The position numbers and the translations under genes were made by a program. This document shows, piece after piece, positions 28,292-38,085 of a stretch of DNA of 64,000 nt. Source of the DNA: Rhizorhabdus histidinilytica (GTDB lineage Bacteria; Pseudomonadota; Alphaproteobacteria; Sphingomonadales; Sphingomonadaceae); NCBI RefSeq assembly GCF_900167915.1, contig NZ_FUYM01000001.1:1-64000 (forward strand), read 5' to 3'. Every line of letters starts with the position of its first letter. Position 1 is the first letter of the stretch. The notes beneath the pieces are model-generated. The model made no database searches. It was not told where the DNA came from and saw only the letters and a list, made by a program, of their open reading frames with translations.

Positions 28292-28528
28292 CTAGTGCCG
28301 CTCGGCAGGGACAAGCTCGGCAGCGTCGCGCGCCGCGATCGCCGCGCTCTGGGCCAGCAGGTCGAGCATGCGATCGCTGACGCGCTGATCGAGCAGCATC
28401 TGGATTCCGAGCTCGAGCTTCGTCGCCCGGGCGACGTCTCCGGCTCGGGCGAAGATCGTCCGGGTGATCTTTAGGCTGTCGAGCAGTTCCCGGCGCCGCA
28501 TCGAACGGTCGTCGTCATCCGGGTTCAT
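28292..28528 (-). CDS. small hypothetical protein
   Basis: A 78-residue acidic-start, helical protein (MNPDDDDRSMRRRELLDSLK, then ITRTIFARAGDVARATKLEL). The ATG at 28528 has a strong GGAGG ribosome site 6 bp upstream; an upstream in-frame ATG at 28603 would overlap the next gene. It is downstream of the EI24/CysZ-like gene on the same strand. No domain recognised. Confidence 0.6.
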   Translation of the reverse strand: MNPDDDDRSMRRRELLDSLKITRTIFARAGDVARATKLELGIQMLLDQRVSDRMLDLLAQSAAIAARDAAELVPAERH

Positions 28529-28586
28529 CGGAACCTCCTTGCGCAACCACGATAGGTAGGGACAACGCACCGGTGCGCCGCTTTGT

Positions 28587-29291
28587 TCAGCCCTCCGTCG
28601 CACGGGCGCGGGAGCGCAGGTAGAGGTGGGTCGTCATCGTCGCGCCCAATATCGGCGCGACCAGGTTGACGAAGGGGACCAGGAACAGGGCGGTCACGGT
28701 CGATCCGATCAGCATCCGTTCGATCCGCGTCCTTGCCAGCCAGACCTGCCGCTCCGCCCGGTCGCCATGGCGCGCGGCGACCATCTCGCCCAGGTCGCGA
28801 CCGAAGGCGATGCCGTTGACGATCACGAACAGGACCAGCGGTCCGACGCCCGTGAACAGCAGGATGACGTAGAAGGGCAGGGCGACCAGATTGTAGATCA
28901 GTACGCGCGCGGCCGATCGCAAGCCGAGCAGGACGGCGCCGCCCGCCCCGATCGATCGCGCCGCGGTCGCGGCCCGCGGATAATGGCGTTGCTCGACGAT
29001 GGCGGCGATCCGCTCGACAAAGGCGCAGACCACGCCCAGCGCGACCGCCGGGAACAGGAACCACAACGCGAGCAGGGTCAGTATGACAGCGCCGACTCCG
29101 CCCTCGGCCGGGCTGAGGGTGCATTCCATGTCACCGAACGCGGCGCAGGGATCGCTCCCCGCCAGTGCCCAGCCGAGCACGACGCCGAGCGCGGCGAAGA
29201 TCAGCAACGTGACCAGCAGCGACCGGAGCAGGATGCGGAGGATCCGGGAATCGAACAGGTCGCCCAGGGCGAGGGGAAGAATGCCGATCAC
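28587..29291 (-). CDS. EI24/CysZ-like integral membrane protein
   Basis: A 234-residue membrane protein with about four to six hydrophobic segments (LLRSLLVTLLIFAALGVVLG; LTLLALWFLFPAVALGVVCA; and others) and the pattern LPFYVILLFTGVGPLVLF...NGIAFGRDL. This matches the EI24 domain family, which includes the sulfate transporter CysZ. The start is taken as GTG at 29291; the frame has no ATG that would be sensible there. It follows the LysR gene by 49 bp on the same strand. Sulfate transport is family knowledge, not shown here. Confidence 0.72.
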   Translation of the reverse strand: MIGILPLALGDLFDSRILRILLRSLLVTLLIFAALGVVLGWALAGSDPCAAFGDMECTLSPAEGGVGAVILTLLALWFLFPAVALGVVCAFVERIAAIVEQRHYPRAATAARSIGAGGAVLLGLRSAARVLIYNLVALPFYVILLFTGVGPLVLFVIVNGIAFGRDLGEMVAARHGDRAERQVWLARTRIERMLIGSTVTALFLVPFVNLVAPILGATMTTHLYLRSRARATEG

Positions 29292-29340
29292 CGCGGCACT
29301 ACGGTTGACGGCGGGCGGAGTTCCGGAAGGCGGAGCCGCA

Positions 29341-30255
29341 TCACGCGGCGTCGGCTCCGGCCTCGCCGTCGCGCTCCTCGAGGATCGTCCGGCGGAACGC
29401 CGCGCCGGTCGGCGACAGCTCCTCGTTGTGGACGAGCCACAGCGAGCTGGGGCTGGGCGCGGCGAAGGAACGGTTGACGACATTGTCGACGTGCAGTCGC
29501 GCCATCGACTGGGCGATGATGGTCGGCCCGAAGCCGGCCGAAACGAGGCCGAGCAGCGTCGCCAGGCTGCGCGCCTCATGCGCGATCTTGGGCACGAAGC
29601 CCGCCTCCTCGCACAGCGCGAAGAAATGCTCGGTGAAGCCGGTGCCGTTGGGCGGCCCGTAGAGGACCAGCGGTTCGTCGCGGAGGTCGGCGATCCGGGG
29701 CGGCTGCGGACGGCGGGCAAGCCAATGATCGTCGCGCACCGCCAGGATCATCTCCTCCTGCTGAAGGCATTGCGCCACCATGCCTTCGGGCAGGATCGGC
29801 GTCCGGTAGTCGCGGACGATGCCGATATCGAGCTGGCGGCTGAGCACGCCCTCGATCTGCTCGTCGCGTCCCTGTTCGCGCAGGACCAGCTCGACATCGG
29901 GATAGCTTTGCCGGAAGCGGTGCAGCGCCCGCGCGACGAAGGGTATGAACGGGCCCGAGGTGGTGAAGCCCAGGCCGAGCCGGCCGATCTCGGCACGATG
30001 GGCGAGCCGTGCGATCCGCGCCGCGCGATCGGCCTGCTCCAGCGCCCGGCGCGCCTCCGGCTCGAACAGCCGCCCCGCCTCGGTCAGGCGGACGCGCCGG
30101 CTGGTGCGATCGAACAGCCGCACGCCCAGCTCGTCCTCCAATGCCCTGATCTGCTTGCTGAGCGGCGGCTGCGAGATGCCGAGCCGCTGGGCCGCGCGGC
30201 CGAAATGCATCTCGTCGGCGACACGGAGGAAGTAACGCAAATGCCGCAGGTCCAT
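29341..30255 (-). CDS. LysR-family regulator divergent from an RND efflux operon
   Basis: A 304-residue LysR-type regulator. The N-terminal helix-turn-helix reads MDLRHLRYFLRVADEMHFGR then RLGISQPPLSKQIRALE, and the effector domain includes GFGPTIIAQSMARL. The start at 30255 is chosen because LysR similarity begins there; 42 further upstream codons are unlike the family. It is separated by 219 bp from the divergent RND operon, which it probably regulates. The gap includes an AT-rich patch, CATATTATGTATTAG, at about 30285. Confidence 0.9.
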   Translation of the reverse strand: MDLRHLRYFLRVADEMHFGRAAQRLGISQPPLSKQIRALEDELGVRLFDRTSRRVRLTEAGRLFEPEARRALEQADRAARIARLAHRAEIGRLGLGFTTSGPFIPFVARALHRFRQSYPDVELVLREQGRDEQIEGVLSRQLDIGIVRDYRTPILPEGMVAQCLQQEEMILAVRDDHWLARRPQPPRIADLRDEPLVLYGPPNGTGFTEHFFALCEEAGFVPKIAHEARSLATLLGLVSAGFGPTIIAQSMARLHVDNVVNRSFAAPSPSSLWLVHNEELSPTGAAFRRTILEERDGEAGADAA

Positions 30256-30474
30256 CGATCCATTCCGTGAGGATATCGATCGAGGCATATTATGTATTAG
30301 ACGCGAAATGTCCAACGCGGCATGGGCGTGATGAACAGGACGGCGCCCCGCGCCGGTCGCCGCGGATTCCGCGGGGCCCACGACCAGCGGTTTCAGCGTC
30401 CGAAATTGTCAGGAGAGGTGAAAGGCATTGCGTCGCGGCACCAGTTCCGCCGACGATGCATCCGGGAGTCGTGA

Positions 30475-33400
30475 ATGATCGGTATCGTCAAGGTCGCCCT
30501 GCATCGTCCCCTGACCTTCATCGTCATGGCGATCCTGATCGCGATCGGAGGCACGCTCGCGGCGCTGCGCATGCCGGTCGACATCTTCCCGAACATCCGC
30601 ATCCCGGTGATCGCCGTGGCCTGGCAATATGCCGGCCTGCCGCCTGAGGACATGGCGGACCGGATCATCGGCCCCTATGAGCGGGTGCTGACCACGACGG
30701 TCAACGACATCGATCATGTCGAGAGCCAGTCGCTGCTCGGCGTCGGCATCGTCAAGATCTACTTCCAGCCGGGCGCCGATATCCGCACCGCCACCGCGCA
30801 GGTCACCTCGATCTCGCAGACCGTGCTGCGGCAGATGCCGCCGGGCACCACTCCGCCGCTCATCCTCAACTACAATGCGTCGACCGTGCCGATCCTCCAG
30901 CTCGCCCTGTCGGGCAAGGGGCTGTCGGAGCAGCAGCTGTTCGACATCGGCCAGAACCAGATCCGGCCGCAGCTCGTCACCGTGCCCGGGCTTGCCATGC
31001 CTTTCCCGTCGGGCGGCAAGCAGCGGCAGGTCCAGATCGATCTCAACCCGCTCGCGCTCCAGTCGAAGGGGCTGTCGGCGCAGGACGTCGGCGCCGCCAT
31101 CGCCGCGCAGAACCAGATCAACCCCGCCGGCTTCGTCAAGATCGGCGAGATGCAATACAGCGTCCGCCTGAACAACGCGCCCGCGTCGATCGAGGCGCTC
31201 AACAACCTGCCGGTCAAGGTGGTCAACGGCGCGACCATCTACATGCGCGACGTCGCCTATGTTCGTGACGGCAGCGCGCCGCAGCAGAACATCGTCCATG
31301 TCGAGGGGGGACGTTCGGCCTTGCTGACCGTCCTCAAGAATGGCGCGACGTCGACCCTGGCTATCGTCGAGGGGGTCAAGGAGACGTTGCCGCGCATCGC
31401 CGCGACGCTGCCCGAGAGTCTTCGTATCCTGCCGATCGGCGACCAGTCGCTGTTCGTCAAGGCGGCGGTGCAGGGGGTCATCCACGAAGGCGCGATCGCC
31501 GCGGCGCTGACCTCGCTGATGATCCTGCTGTTCCTTGGTTCGTGGCGGTCGACGATCATCATCGCGCTGTCGATCCCGCTCGCCATCCTCGGTGCGATCG
31601 CGGCGCTCGGGGCCTTCGGCCAGACGCTCAACGTGATGACGCTGGGCGGGCTCGCGCTCGCGGTCGGCATCCTCGTCGACGACGCGACGGTGACGATCGA
31701 GAACATCAACTGGCACCTCGAGCAGGGCAAGACCGTGATCGAGGCGATCCTGGCCGGCGCGGCGCAGATCGTCACGCCGGCCTTCGTCTCGCTGCTGTGC
31801 ATCTGCATCGTGTTCGTGCCGATGTTCTTCCTGCCCGGTGTCGCCGGCTTCCTGTTCGTGCCGATGGCGCTGTCGGTCGTCTTCGCGATGATCGCGTCCT
31901 TCATATTGTCGCGCACGCTGGTACCGACGATGGCGATGTACCTGCTCAAGGCGCACCGGCCGGGCGACGAGGACGAGCATCTTGCCGGCACGCCCGGCTC
32001 GCACAACCCGCTGGTCCGTTTCCAGCGCGGCTTCGAGCATCGCTTCGAGAAGGTCCGGGCCGGCTATGTCGGCCTGCTCCGCCGCGCGCTCCAGGCGCGC
32101 AAGCGCTTCCTGCTCGGCTTCATGGTCGTGGTGCTGCTGTCGTTCGGCCTGGTGCCGTTCCTTGGCAGCAACTTCTTCCCATCGGTCGATTCCGGTCAGA
32201 TCGCGATGCACGTCCGCGTCCCCGCCGGCACCCGCATCGAACAGACCGCCGCGACCTTCGACCGCATCGCCCGCGAGGTCCGCACGATCATTCCGACGAG
32301 CGAGCTGGCGTCGATCACCGACAATATCGGCCTGCCGGTCAGCTCGATCAACACGGTCTACAACAACAGCGGCACGATCGGCCCGCAGGACGGCGACATG
32401 TTGATCGCGCTCGCCGAGGACCACCGCCCGACCGAGCGGATCGTCGCCGAGCTGCGGCGCGAGCTCCCCCGCCGTTTTCCTGGCGTGACCTTCTCCTTCC
32501 TGCCGGCCGACATCACCAGCCAGATCCTCAATTTCGGCGCGCCGGCCCCTATCGACATCCAGATCGCCGGCAAGAAGGCGGCCGACAACCGCGCCTATGC
32601 GCAGAAGCTGCTCGCCAGGATCGCCACCATTCCCGGCCTGGCCGACGCGCGCATCCAGCAGCCGGCGCGCGCGCCGCAGCTCAACGTCGACGTCGATCGC
32701 TCGCGCGCCGGCCAATATGGGCTGACCGAGCGCGACGTCACCACCAGTCTGGCCAGCCAGCTCGCCGGCACCTCGCAGACCGCGCCGGTCTTCTTCGTCA
32801 ATCCCGAGAACGGCGTGCAATATCCGGTGGTGGCGCAGGCGCCCGAATATCTGGTCGGATCGATGGGCGACCTGTCCAACCTGCCGGTGTCGGGTGCCGC
32901 CAACGTGCCGGTGCAGCCGCTCGGCGGTCTCGCCGCGATCGAGCGGTCCAGCACCGTGCCGGTCGTCTCGCACTATAATATCGAGCCGGTGCTCGACATC
33001 TTCGCGACCACGCAGGGCCGCGACCTGGGCGCGGTCGCGGGCGACGTGCGGCGCGCGATCAAGGCGCTGGAGGCGGAGCAGCCCAAGGGCGTCACCGTCA
33101 CCATCCGCGGCCAATATGCGACGATGAACACCGCCTTTTCGGGGCTCGCCTTCGGGCTGCTCGGCGCGGTCGTGCTGATCTACCTGCTGATCGTCGTCAA
33201 CTTCCAGAGCTGGGTCGATCCGTTCGTGATCATCACCGCGCTGCCCGCGGCGCTCGCCGGTATCGTCTGGATGCTGTTCACCACCGGCACGACGCTATCG
33301 GTGCCCGCGCTGACCGGCGCGATCATGTGCATGGGCGTGGCGACCGCCAATTCGATCCTGGTGGTCAGCTTCGCGCGGGAGAGGCTCGCCGAGCTCGGCG

Positions 33401-33669
33401 ATGCGACCATGGCCGCGATCGAGGCCGGCATGGTCCGCTTCCGCCCGGTGCTGATGACCGCGCTGGCGATGATCATCGGCATGGCGCCGATGGCGTTCGG
33501 GCTGGGCGAAGGCGGCGAGCAGAACGCACCGCTCGGCCGCGCCGTGATCGGCGGCCTGATCTGCGCTACCATCGCCACCCTGTTCTTCGTCCCCACCGTC
33601 TTTGCCCTGGCGCACCGCAAGCGGGGCGCGAAGGCCGTCTCCTTGGAAATGCAGTCCAGCCATGTCTGA
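30475..33669 (+). CDS. RND-family efflux transporter permease
   Basis: A 1064-residue inner-membrane RND pump of the HAE-1/MdtB-like class, exporting drugs or other amphiphiles using proton-motive force. The N-terminus is cytoplasmic, then TM1 (LTFIVMAILIAIGGTLAAL), a large periplasmic loop, a TM2-7 block (ALTSLMILLFLGSWRSTIII onward), a second loop and TM8-12. The TM4 proton-relay area reads LAVGILVDDATVTIENI, with the two aspartates expected of RND pumps. It is the first gene of a permease-adaptor-outer membrane factor operon. Substrates cannot be predicted from sequence. Confidence 0.95.
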   Translation: MIGIVKVALHRPLTFIVMAILIAIGGTLAALRMPVDIFPNIRIPVIAVAWQYAGLPPEDMADRIIGPYERVLTTTVNDIDHVESQSLLGVGIVKIYFQPGADIRTATAQVTSISQTVLRQMPPGTTPPLILNYNASTVPILQLALSGKGLSEQQLFDIGQNQIRPQLVTVPGLAMPFPSGGKQRQVQIDLNPLALQSKGLSAQDVGAAIAAQNQINPAGFVKIGEMQYSVRLNNAPASIEALNNLPVKVVNGATIYMRDVAYVRDGSAPQQNIVHVEGGRSALLTVLKNGATSTLAIVEGVKETLPRIAATLPESLRILPIGDQSLFVKAAVQGVIHEGAIAAALTSLMILLFLGSWRSTIIIALSIPLAILGAIAALGAFGQTLNVMTLGGLALAVGILVDDATVTIENINWHLEQGKTVIEAILAGAAQIVTPAFVSLLCICIVFVPMFFLPGVAGFLFVPMALSVVFAMIASFILSRTLVPTMAMYLLKAHRPGDEDEHLAGTPGSHNPLVRFQRGFEHRFEKVRAGYVGLLRRALQARKRFLLGFMVVVLLSFGLVPFLGSNFFPSVDSGQIAMHVRVPAGTRIEQTAATFDRIAREVRTIIPTSELASITDNIGLPVSSINTVYNNSGTIGPQDGDMLIALAEDHRPTERIVAELRRELPRRFPGVTFSFLPADITSQILNFGAPAPIDIQIAGKKAADNRAYAQKLLARIATIPGLADARIQQPARAPQLNVDVDRSRAGQYGLTERDVTTSLASQLAGTSQTAPVFFVNPENGVQYPVVAQAPEYLVGSMGDLSNLPVSGAANVPVQPLGGLAAIERSSTVPVVSHYNIEPVLDIFATTQGRDLGAVAGDVRRAIKALEAEQPKGVTVTIRGQYATMNTAFSGLAFGLLGAVVLIYLLIVVNFQSWVDPFVIITALPAALAGIVWMLFTTGTTLSVPALTGAIMCMGVATANSILVVSFARERLAELGDATMAAIEAGMVRFRPVLMTALAMIIGMAPMAFGLGEGGEQNAPLGRAVIGGLICATIATLFFVPTVFALAHRKRGAKAVSLEMQSSHV

Positions 33670-34870
33670 GCCCTCCAGCACCCCGGAAACCCAGATCGAT
33701 CGGGGCCCCGATGGCCGCACCCTGAAGCGAGTGGGCATCGGCGCCGGCGCGGTGGCGCTGATCGTCGTCGGCATCGGCGTCGCCTCGCGCATCAGCGCCA
33801 CCAACGAACTGCGCCGGACCGCCGCCGACGCCGCGGTGCCGACCGTGTCGGTGGTGCTGCCCACCGTCGACGGGGAGGGAGGGAAGCTGCTGCTGCCCGG
33901 CAACGTCCAGGCGTTCAACAGTGCCGCCATCTACGCGCGGACCAACGGCTATGTCCGCCGCTGGCTCGCCGACATCGGAGATCGGGTGCATGCGGGCCAG
34001 CCGCTCGCGGTGCTCGACGCACCCGAGCTCGACCAGCAGCTTGCAGCCGCCCGCGCCGACTATCAGACCGCGCTCGCCAACCAGCGCCTCGCCGACATCA
34101 CCGCGAAGCGATGGAGCGCGATGCTGGCGCAGGACGCGGTGTCGCGGCAGGAAGCGGACGAGAAGGCGGGCGACCTCGCCGCGCGCACCGCGCTGTCCAA
34201 TGCCGCGCTCGCCAATGTGAAGCGGCTCCAGGCGCTGCAGGGCTTCACCCGGCTGACCGCGCCGTTTGACGGCGTTGTGACGAGTCGGTCGGCGCAGATC
34301 GGTGCGCTGGTCGTCGCGGGCAATGCGGCGGCGCAACCGCTGTTCACCGTGTCCGATACCCATCGCATGCGTGTCTACGTCCGCGTCCCGCAGGGCTATT
34401 CGGCCTCGATCCGCCCCGGCATGGAGGCAACGATGTCGCTGCCCGAATATCCGGGCCGGGCCTTCGCCGCGAGGCTGACCCGCAGCGCCGGTGCGGTCGA
34501 CGCGCAGTCGGGTGCGGTGCTCGTCGAACTCCAGGCCGACAATCGCGACGGCGCGCTCAAGCCGGGGGCGTTCGCACAGGTCAGCTTCCGGGTCGGCGCG
34601 GGCCAGGGCAACGGCGTCAGCCTGCCCGGCAGTACGATCCTCTATGGGAAGGACGGTCCGACCGTCGCGGTGGTCGGCCGCGACGGCCATGTCACCGTCA
34701 AGCCCGTCGCCATCGCCCGCGACGAAGGCGCCACGGTGCTGCTGTCGGGCGGTGTCGTACCTGGCGAGCGAGTGATCGACACGCCGCCCGATGCGATCCG
34801 CAGCGGCGATCGGGTGCGGGTGCAGACCACGGCCGATGCCGCCGGAAAAGGCGCCGCACATGCGGGCTGA
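33662..34870 (+). CDS. RND efflux periplasmic adaptor (HlyD/MFP family)
   Basis: A 402-residue membrane fusion protein. An N-terminal membrane anchor (GIGAGAVALIVVGIGVASRI) is followed by a barrel-sandwich (lipoyl) part (RTNGYVRRWLADIGDRVHAG), an alpha-helical hairpin (near residues 130-190) and a beta-barrel domain (YVRVPQGYSASIRPGMEATM). It starts 8 bp inside the permease gene (ATGTCTGA overlap) and is overlapped by the outer-membrane factor, so the three are one unit. It should bridge permease and channel. Confidence 0.93.
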   Translation: MSEPSSTPETQIDRGPDGRTLKRVGIGAGAVALIVVGIGVASRISATNELRRTAADAAVPTVSVVLPTVDGEGGKLLLPGNVQAFNSAAIYARTNGYVRRWLADIGDRVHAGQPLAVLDAPELDQQLAAARADYQTALANQRLADITAKRWSAMLAQDAVSRQEADEKAGDLAARTALSNAALANVKRLQALQGFTRLTAPFDGVVTSRSAQIGALVVAGNAAAQPLFTVSDTHRMRVYVRVPQGYSASIRPGMEATMSLPEYPGRAFAARLTRSAGAVDAQSGAVLVELQADNRDGALKPGAFAQVSFRVGAGQGNGVSLPGSTILYGKDGPTVAVVGRDGHVTVKPVAIARDEGATVLLSGGVVPGERVIDTPPDAIRSGDRVRVQTTADAAGKGAAHAG

Positions 34871-36260
34871 AGGCCGCGCCGCGGTACTGGCCCTGGCATT
34901 GGCGATGATGGCGGGTTGCTCGATGGCACCCGCCTATCGTCCGCCGCAGACGCCCGCGCCGCAGGGTTTCAAGGAGGTCGAGGGCTGGACCGCCGCGACG
35001 CCGATGGATGCCGCGCCGCGCGGCGATTGGTGGACGGCCTTCGACGATCCGGTGCTCGACGACCTGATCAGGCGCGCCGCACAGGCGAGCCCGACCCTGG
35101 AGGCGGCGCTCGCCCGCTACAACCAGGCGCGCGCAGCGGCGCGGATCGAATCCGCCGACCTGTTCCCGCAGATCGCGGCCGGCGCCGACGCAGGCCGCCA
35201 GCGCGTGTCGGGCAATCGCTTCAACGGGAACGGTACCGCGCAGACCTACAGCCAATATACGGTCGGCGCGACGCTCGATTATGAGCTCGACCTGTGGGGC
35301 CGCATCCGCAACGGCGCCAAGGCGGCGCGCGCCGATGCGGAGGCGAGTGGCGACGATCTCGCCTCGGCCCGGCTCAGCCTGCAGACCGCGGTGGCCGACG
35401 CCTATGCGCGCCTGCGCGGGCTCGATGCCGAGGCGGAGCTCCTGCGCCAGACCGTCGACGCCTTCGGCAAGGCCTATGAGCTGACCGCGAAGCGCCATGA
35501 CGGCGGCATCGCCTCCGGCAGCGACGTCAATCGTGCGCGGACGGTGCTCGACAATGCCCGCGCGCAGATCTCGGCGATCGCCAACCAGCGCGCGGCGACC
35601 GAGCACGAGATTGCCGCGCTGGTCGGCGCGGTGGCGTCGGACTTCGCGATTCCCGTGCGCGACCGGCCGCTGGTATCGCCGGCGATACCGGCCGGCGCGC
35701 CCTCCGCCCTGCTCCAGCGGCGGCCCGACATTGCGGCGGCCGAGCGGCGGATGTTCGCGGCCAATGCGCGGATCGGCGTGGCGCGGGCGGCCTTCTTCCC
35801 GACGCTGACGCTCGGCCTCGCGGGCGGCTGGCAGACAACCCATGGCGAGCTGTTCGCCGCACCCAACGGCTTCTGGGGGCTCGGGCCGGCTTCGGCGCTG
35901 CTGTCGCTGTTCGACGGGGGCCGGCGCAAGGCGGGGGTGCGTCTGTCGCGCGCCGAATATGATGAAATGGCGGCCGACTATCGCGGCACCGTGCTGACCG
36001 CTTTCCGCGAGGTCGAGGACGCGCTTGCGGCGAGCCGCCACCTGGCCGACCAGATCGCCCAACAGCGCAGCGCCGCGACGGCGGCCGAGCGGACCAGCCA
36101 GCTCGCGCTGACCCGCTATCGCGACGGCGCGGCCGACTATCTGGAGGTGGTGACGGCGCAGACCGATGCGCTCGACGCCCGGCGGGCGCTGCTGTCGGCG
36201 GAGACCCAGCGCATGCGCGCGAGCGTGGCGCTGGTGCGCGCGTTGGGCGGGGCGGCCTGA
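34860..36260 (+). CDS. outer-membrane efflux factor (NodT/TolC-type lipoprotein)
   Basis: A 466-residue outer-membrane channel of the NodT family. The lipoprotein signal has lipobox MMAGC (cysteine near residue 20). Duplicated TolC-like helical repeats follow, with the typical WWTAFDDPVLDDLI, LDYELDLWGRIRNGAKAA and LLQRRPDIAAAERRM stretches. The start at 34860 overlaps the adaptor stop; earlier in-frame codons read into the adaptor gene. It completes the tripartite pump. Confidence 0.93.
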   Translation: MRAEGRAAVLALALAMMAGCSMAPAYRPPQTPAPQGFKEVEGWTAATPMDAAPRGDWWTAFDDPVLDDLIRRAAQASPTLEAALARYNQARAAARIESADLFPQIAAGADAGRQRVSGNRFNGNGTAQTYSQYTVGATLDYELDLWGRIRNGAKAARADAEASGDDLASARLSLQTAVADAYARLRGLDAEAELLRQTVDAFGKAYELTAKRHDGGIASGSDVNRARTVLDNARAQISAIANQRAATEHEIAALVGAVASDFAIPVRDRPLVSPAIPAGAPSALLQRRPDIAAAERRMFAANARIGVARAAFFPTLTLGLAGGWQTTHGELFAAPNGFWGLGPASALLSLFDGGRRKAGVRLSRAEYDEMAADYRGTVLTAFREVEDALAASRHLADQIAQQRSAATAAERTSQLALTRYRDGAADYLEVVTAQTDALDARRALLSAETQRMRASVALVRALGGAA

Positions 36261-36298
36261 CGCCACACCGCCGGCATGACGGGTAGCGCGTCGCCCCC

Positions 36299-36883
36299 TC
36301 AGAGCGCCAATGTCGCGGCCAGCTTGCGGTATTTTTCGACGTCCTTGTCGAAGAAATAGAGCGCCGGCGCCTCATAGGTGACGAGGTAGAGCTTGCCGCC
36401 GACGAACGCACCGATCGCCTCGCCCTTGCGCCGCACCCCATCGTCCTCGCGCGCGAAGCGGTAGGTGAAGCGGATCGCCTTGTGCCCGCCCAGCGTCGCC
36501 GGCTCCTGGCTGTCGATGTCCATCTGGCTGACTGCATATTGGATGCGATAGGTCGACTCCAGCATCACCGGGATGTCGGTGATCAGCATGTCGGCCGCAA
36601 CCTTGGGCAGCGGCTGGCGCTTCTTGTCGATCTCGCGCACCAGCGGTTTCCCGCTCGGGATACCGCCGAAGAAGGTGACCTTGTTGAGCTGGTCGCCGTC
36701 GCGGGTCCAGATCTCGACATTCTTGCCGTCCTTGCGGCTCAGCCGGTTCCACTCGTCGACCGGCGCGGCCGAGAAGCTCGACCCGGCGATATTCGGGCGG
36801 GGCCCGGCCGAGACCAGCGAATTGGCGGCAGCGGGCGACATGGCCGCGAGGCCCATGGAGAGGCCGATCAAAAGGCGCGTCAT
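36299..36883 (-). CDS. secreted hypothetical protein
   Basis: About 194 residues with a signal peptide ending SPAAAN. The mature part is beta-rich with charged patches (EIWTRDGDQLNKVTFFGGI; AIRFTYRFAREDDGVRRKGE; GKLYLVTYEAPALYFFDKD), reading like a small lipocalin- or LolA-like periplasmic fold, but no family is certain. ATG 36883 is preferred because GAGGA lies 7 bp upstream; ATG 36889 is two codons earlier. It follows the M48 peptidase stop by 10 bp and is probably translated with it. Confidence 0.7.
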   Translation of the reverse strand: MTRLLIGLSMGLAAMSPAAANSLVSAGPRPNIAGSSFSAAPVDEWNRLSRKDGKNVEIWTRDGDQLNKVTFFGGIPSGKPLVREIDKKRQPLPKVAADMLITDIPVMLESTYRIQYAVSQMDIDSQEPATLGGHKAIRFTYRFAREDDGVRRKGEAIGAFVGGKLYLVTYEAPALYFFDKDVEKYRKLAATLAL

Positions 36884-36893
36884 CGTCATATCC

Positions 36894-38084
36894 TCAGTTC
36901 GCCACCAGCGCGCGGATCATCTTGGCGTCGGACGCCTCGGGCATCGCGGTCAGATAGGCGTTCAGCGACTGGCGCCCTTCGTCCGCTTGTCCGTTGCGGA
37001 GCAGCGCCAGCCCCAGGTTGCGATCCAGTTCGGCCCCCATATATCCGGCGGCGCGGGCCTCGCGATAATATTGGGCGGCCACCTGCAGGTCGCGTGGGTT
37101 GCCGCGCGTGCGGTAGAGTTCGGCGCGGGCGAAGAGCAGATCCGGTCCCCAGCCGGAATCCGCCGCGAGCGACTGCAGGATATGTTCGGTGCCTCCGAAA
37201 TCGTTGCGCTTGATCTGCGCGGCCAGGAAGCGCGGCAGATAGGGCGCCATGGCGGCACGATATTCCTTGGCGCGCGCGTCGCCGCCCGGCGGCATCTTCG
37301 CCGCGGCCTCGGCCAGATAGATCGACCGCTTGAGATGCGTGGGGTGCGAGTCGAAGTAGCCGGCCGTGTATTTCTGCTTGGGCTTCTGGTTGCGGCCGGC
37401 CGCGCTCGCATCCTCCTCGGCCATCAGGTTCTTCCACACCTCGGAGGGCGTCGACGCGGGATAGCCCGACAACGCGGCATATTGCAGGCCGAGCAGATCG
37501 GCATCGGTCTCCTGTTCCCTGCCATAGCGGTAGATGCCCCTCTCTATGATGCTCTGCGTGGAGCTGGTGTCGCGATTGGTCAGCGCGCCCCAGACGCCGA
37601 TCCAGGCGATCGCGTCGGTCGCCCGGCGCCTTTGCTGGAAACCGGTGAGGCTATGCCGCAGCTCGAAATGCGCGAACTCGTGACCGAGCACCGCCGCCAG
37701 CTCGGCCTCGCTCCGCGACCGCAGCAGCAGGCCTGACCAGACCTGCATCGTGCCATTGGCCATCATCGACGCGTTGAAGCCGGGAATCTCCATCGCATAG
37801 ATGCGCACGCCCGCGCAGCGTTCCGTGCCCACTTCGCGACACAGCACCTCGCGCAGATAGGCCTCCAGCCCGGCTTCGCGGATCCGCAGCGGACTGTCGC
37901 GCAAGCCGCGCTCGGCCTCATCCGCCTCCATCCAGACGCCGCGCTCGTCGACGGTTCGGGGTTCATAGGCACGGGTGTAGGTGGGCAACTCCAGCCCCGG
38001 CTCGGCCCCACTCGCCGGCGATGGACCGAGCAGCGCCAGGATCGAGCCGGCTCCGCACAGGGCGAAACGGGACAGGTGCCGCAT
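36894..38084 (-). CDS. secreted M48 family metalloprotease with TPR-like tail
   Basis: A 396-residue protein with signal peptide (ending PASGA). The zinc motif HEFAH is at residues 135-139 (AVLGHEFAHFELRH), and the third ligand is probably within EQETDADLLGLQYAALSGY. The C-terminal third (LFARAELYRTRGN, GLALLRNGQADEG) looks like tetratricopeptide helices, as in BepA/YfgC-type periplasmic proteases that survey outer-membrane protein assembly. It lies between two secreted-protein genes with 1- and 10-bp gaps, forming one operon. Confidence 0.88.
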   Translation of the reverse strand: MRHLSRFALCGAGSILALLGPSPASGAEPGLELPTYTRAYEPRTVDERGVWMEADEAERGLRDSPLRIREAGLEAYLREVLCREVGTERCAGVRIYAMEIPGFNASMMANGTMQVWSGLLLRSRSEAELAAVLGHEFAHFELRHSLTGFQQRRRATDAIAWIGVWGALTNRDTSSTQSIIERGIYRYGREQETDADLLGLQYAALSGYPASTPSEVWKNLMAEEDASAAGRNQKPKQKYTAGYFDSHPTHLKRSIYLAEAAAKMPPGGDARAKEYRAAMAPYLPRFLAAQIKRNDFGGTEHILQSLAADSGWGPDLLFARAELYRTRGNPRDLQVAAQYYREARAAGYMGAELDRNLGLALLRNGQADEGRQSLNAYLTAMPEASDAKMIRALVAN

Positions 38085-38085
38085 G

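Noticed and set aside
30409-33114. 901-codon frame antisense to the RND permease
   Set aside because: A striking length, but Asp/Arg-rich without repeats or motifs, and the sense strand is a full-length RND pump.
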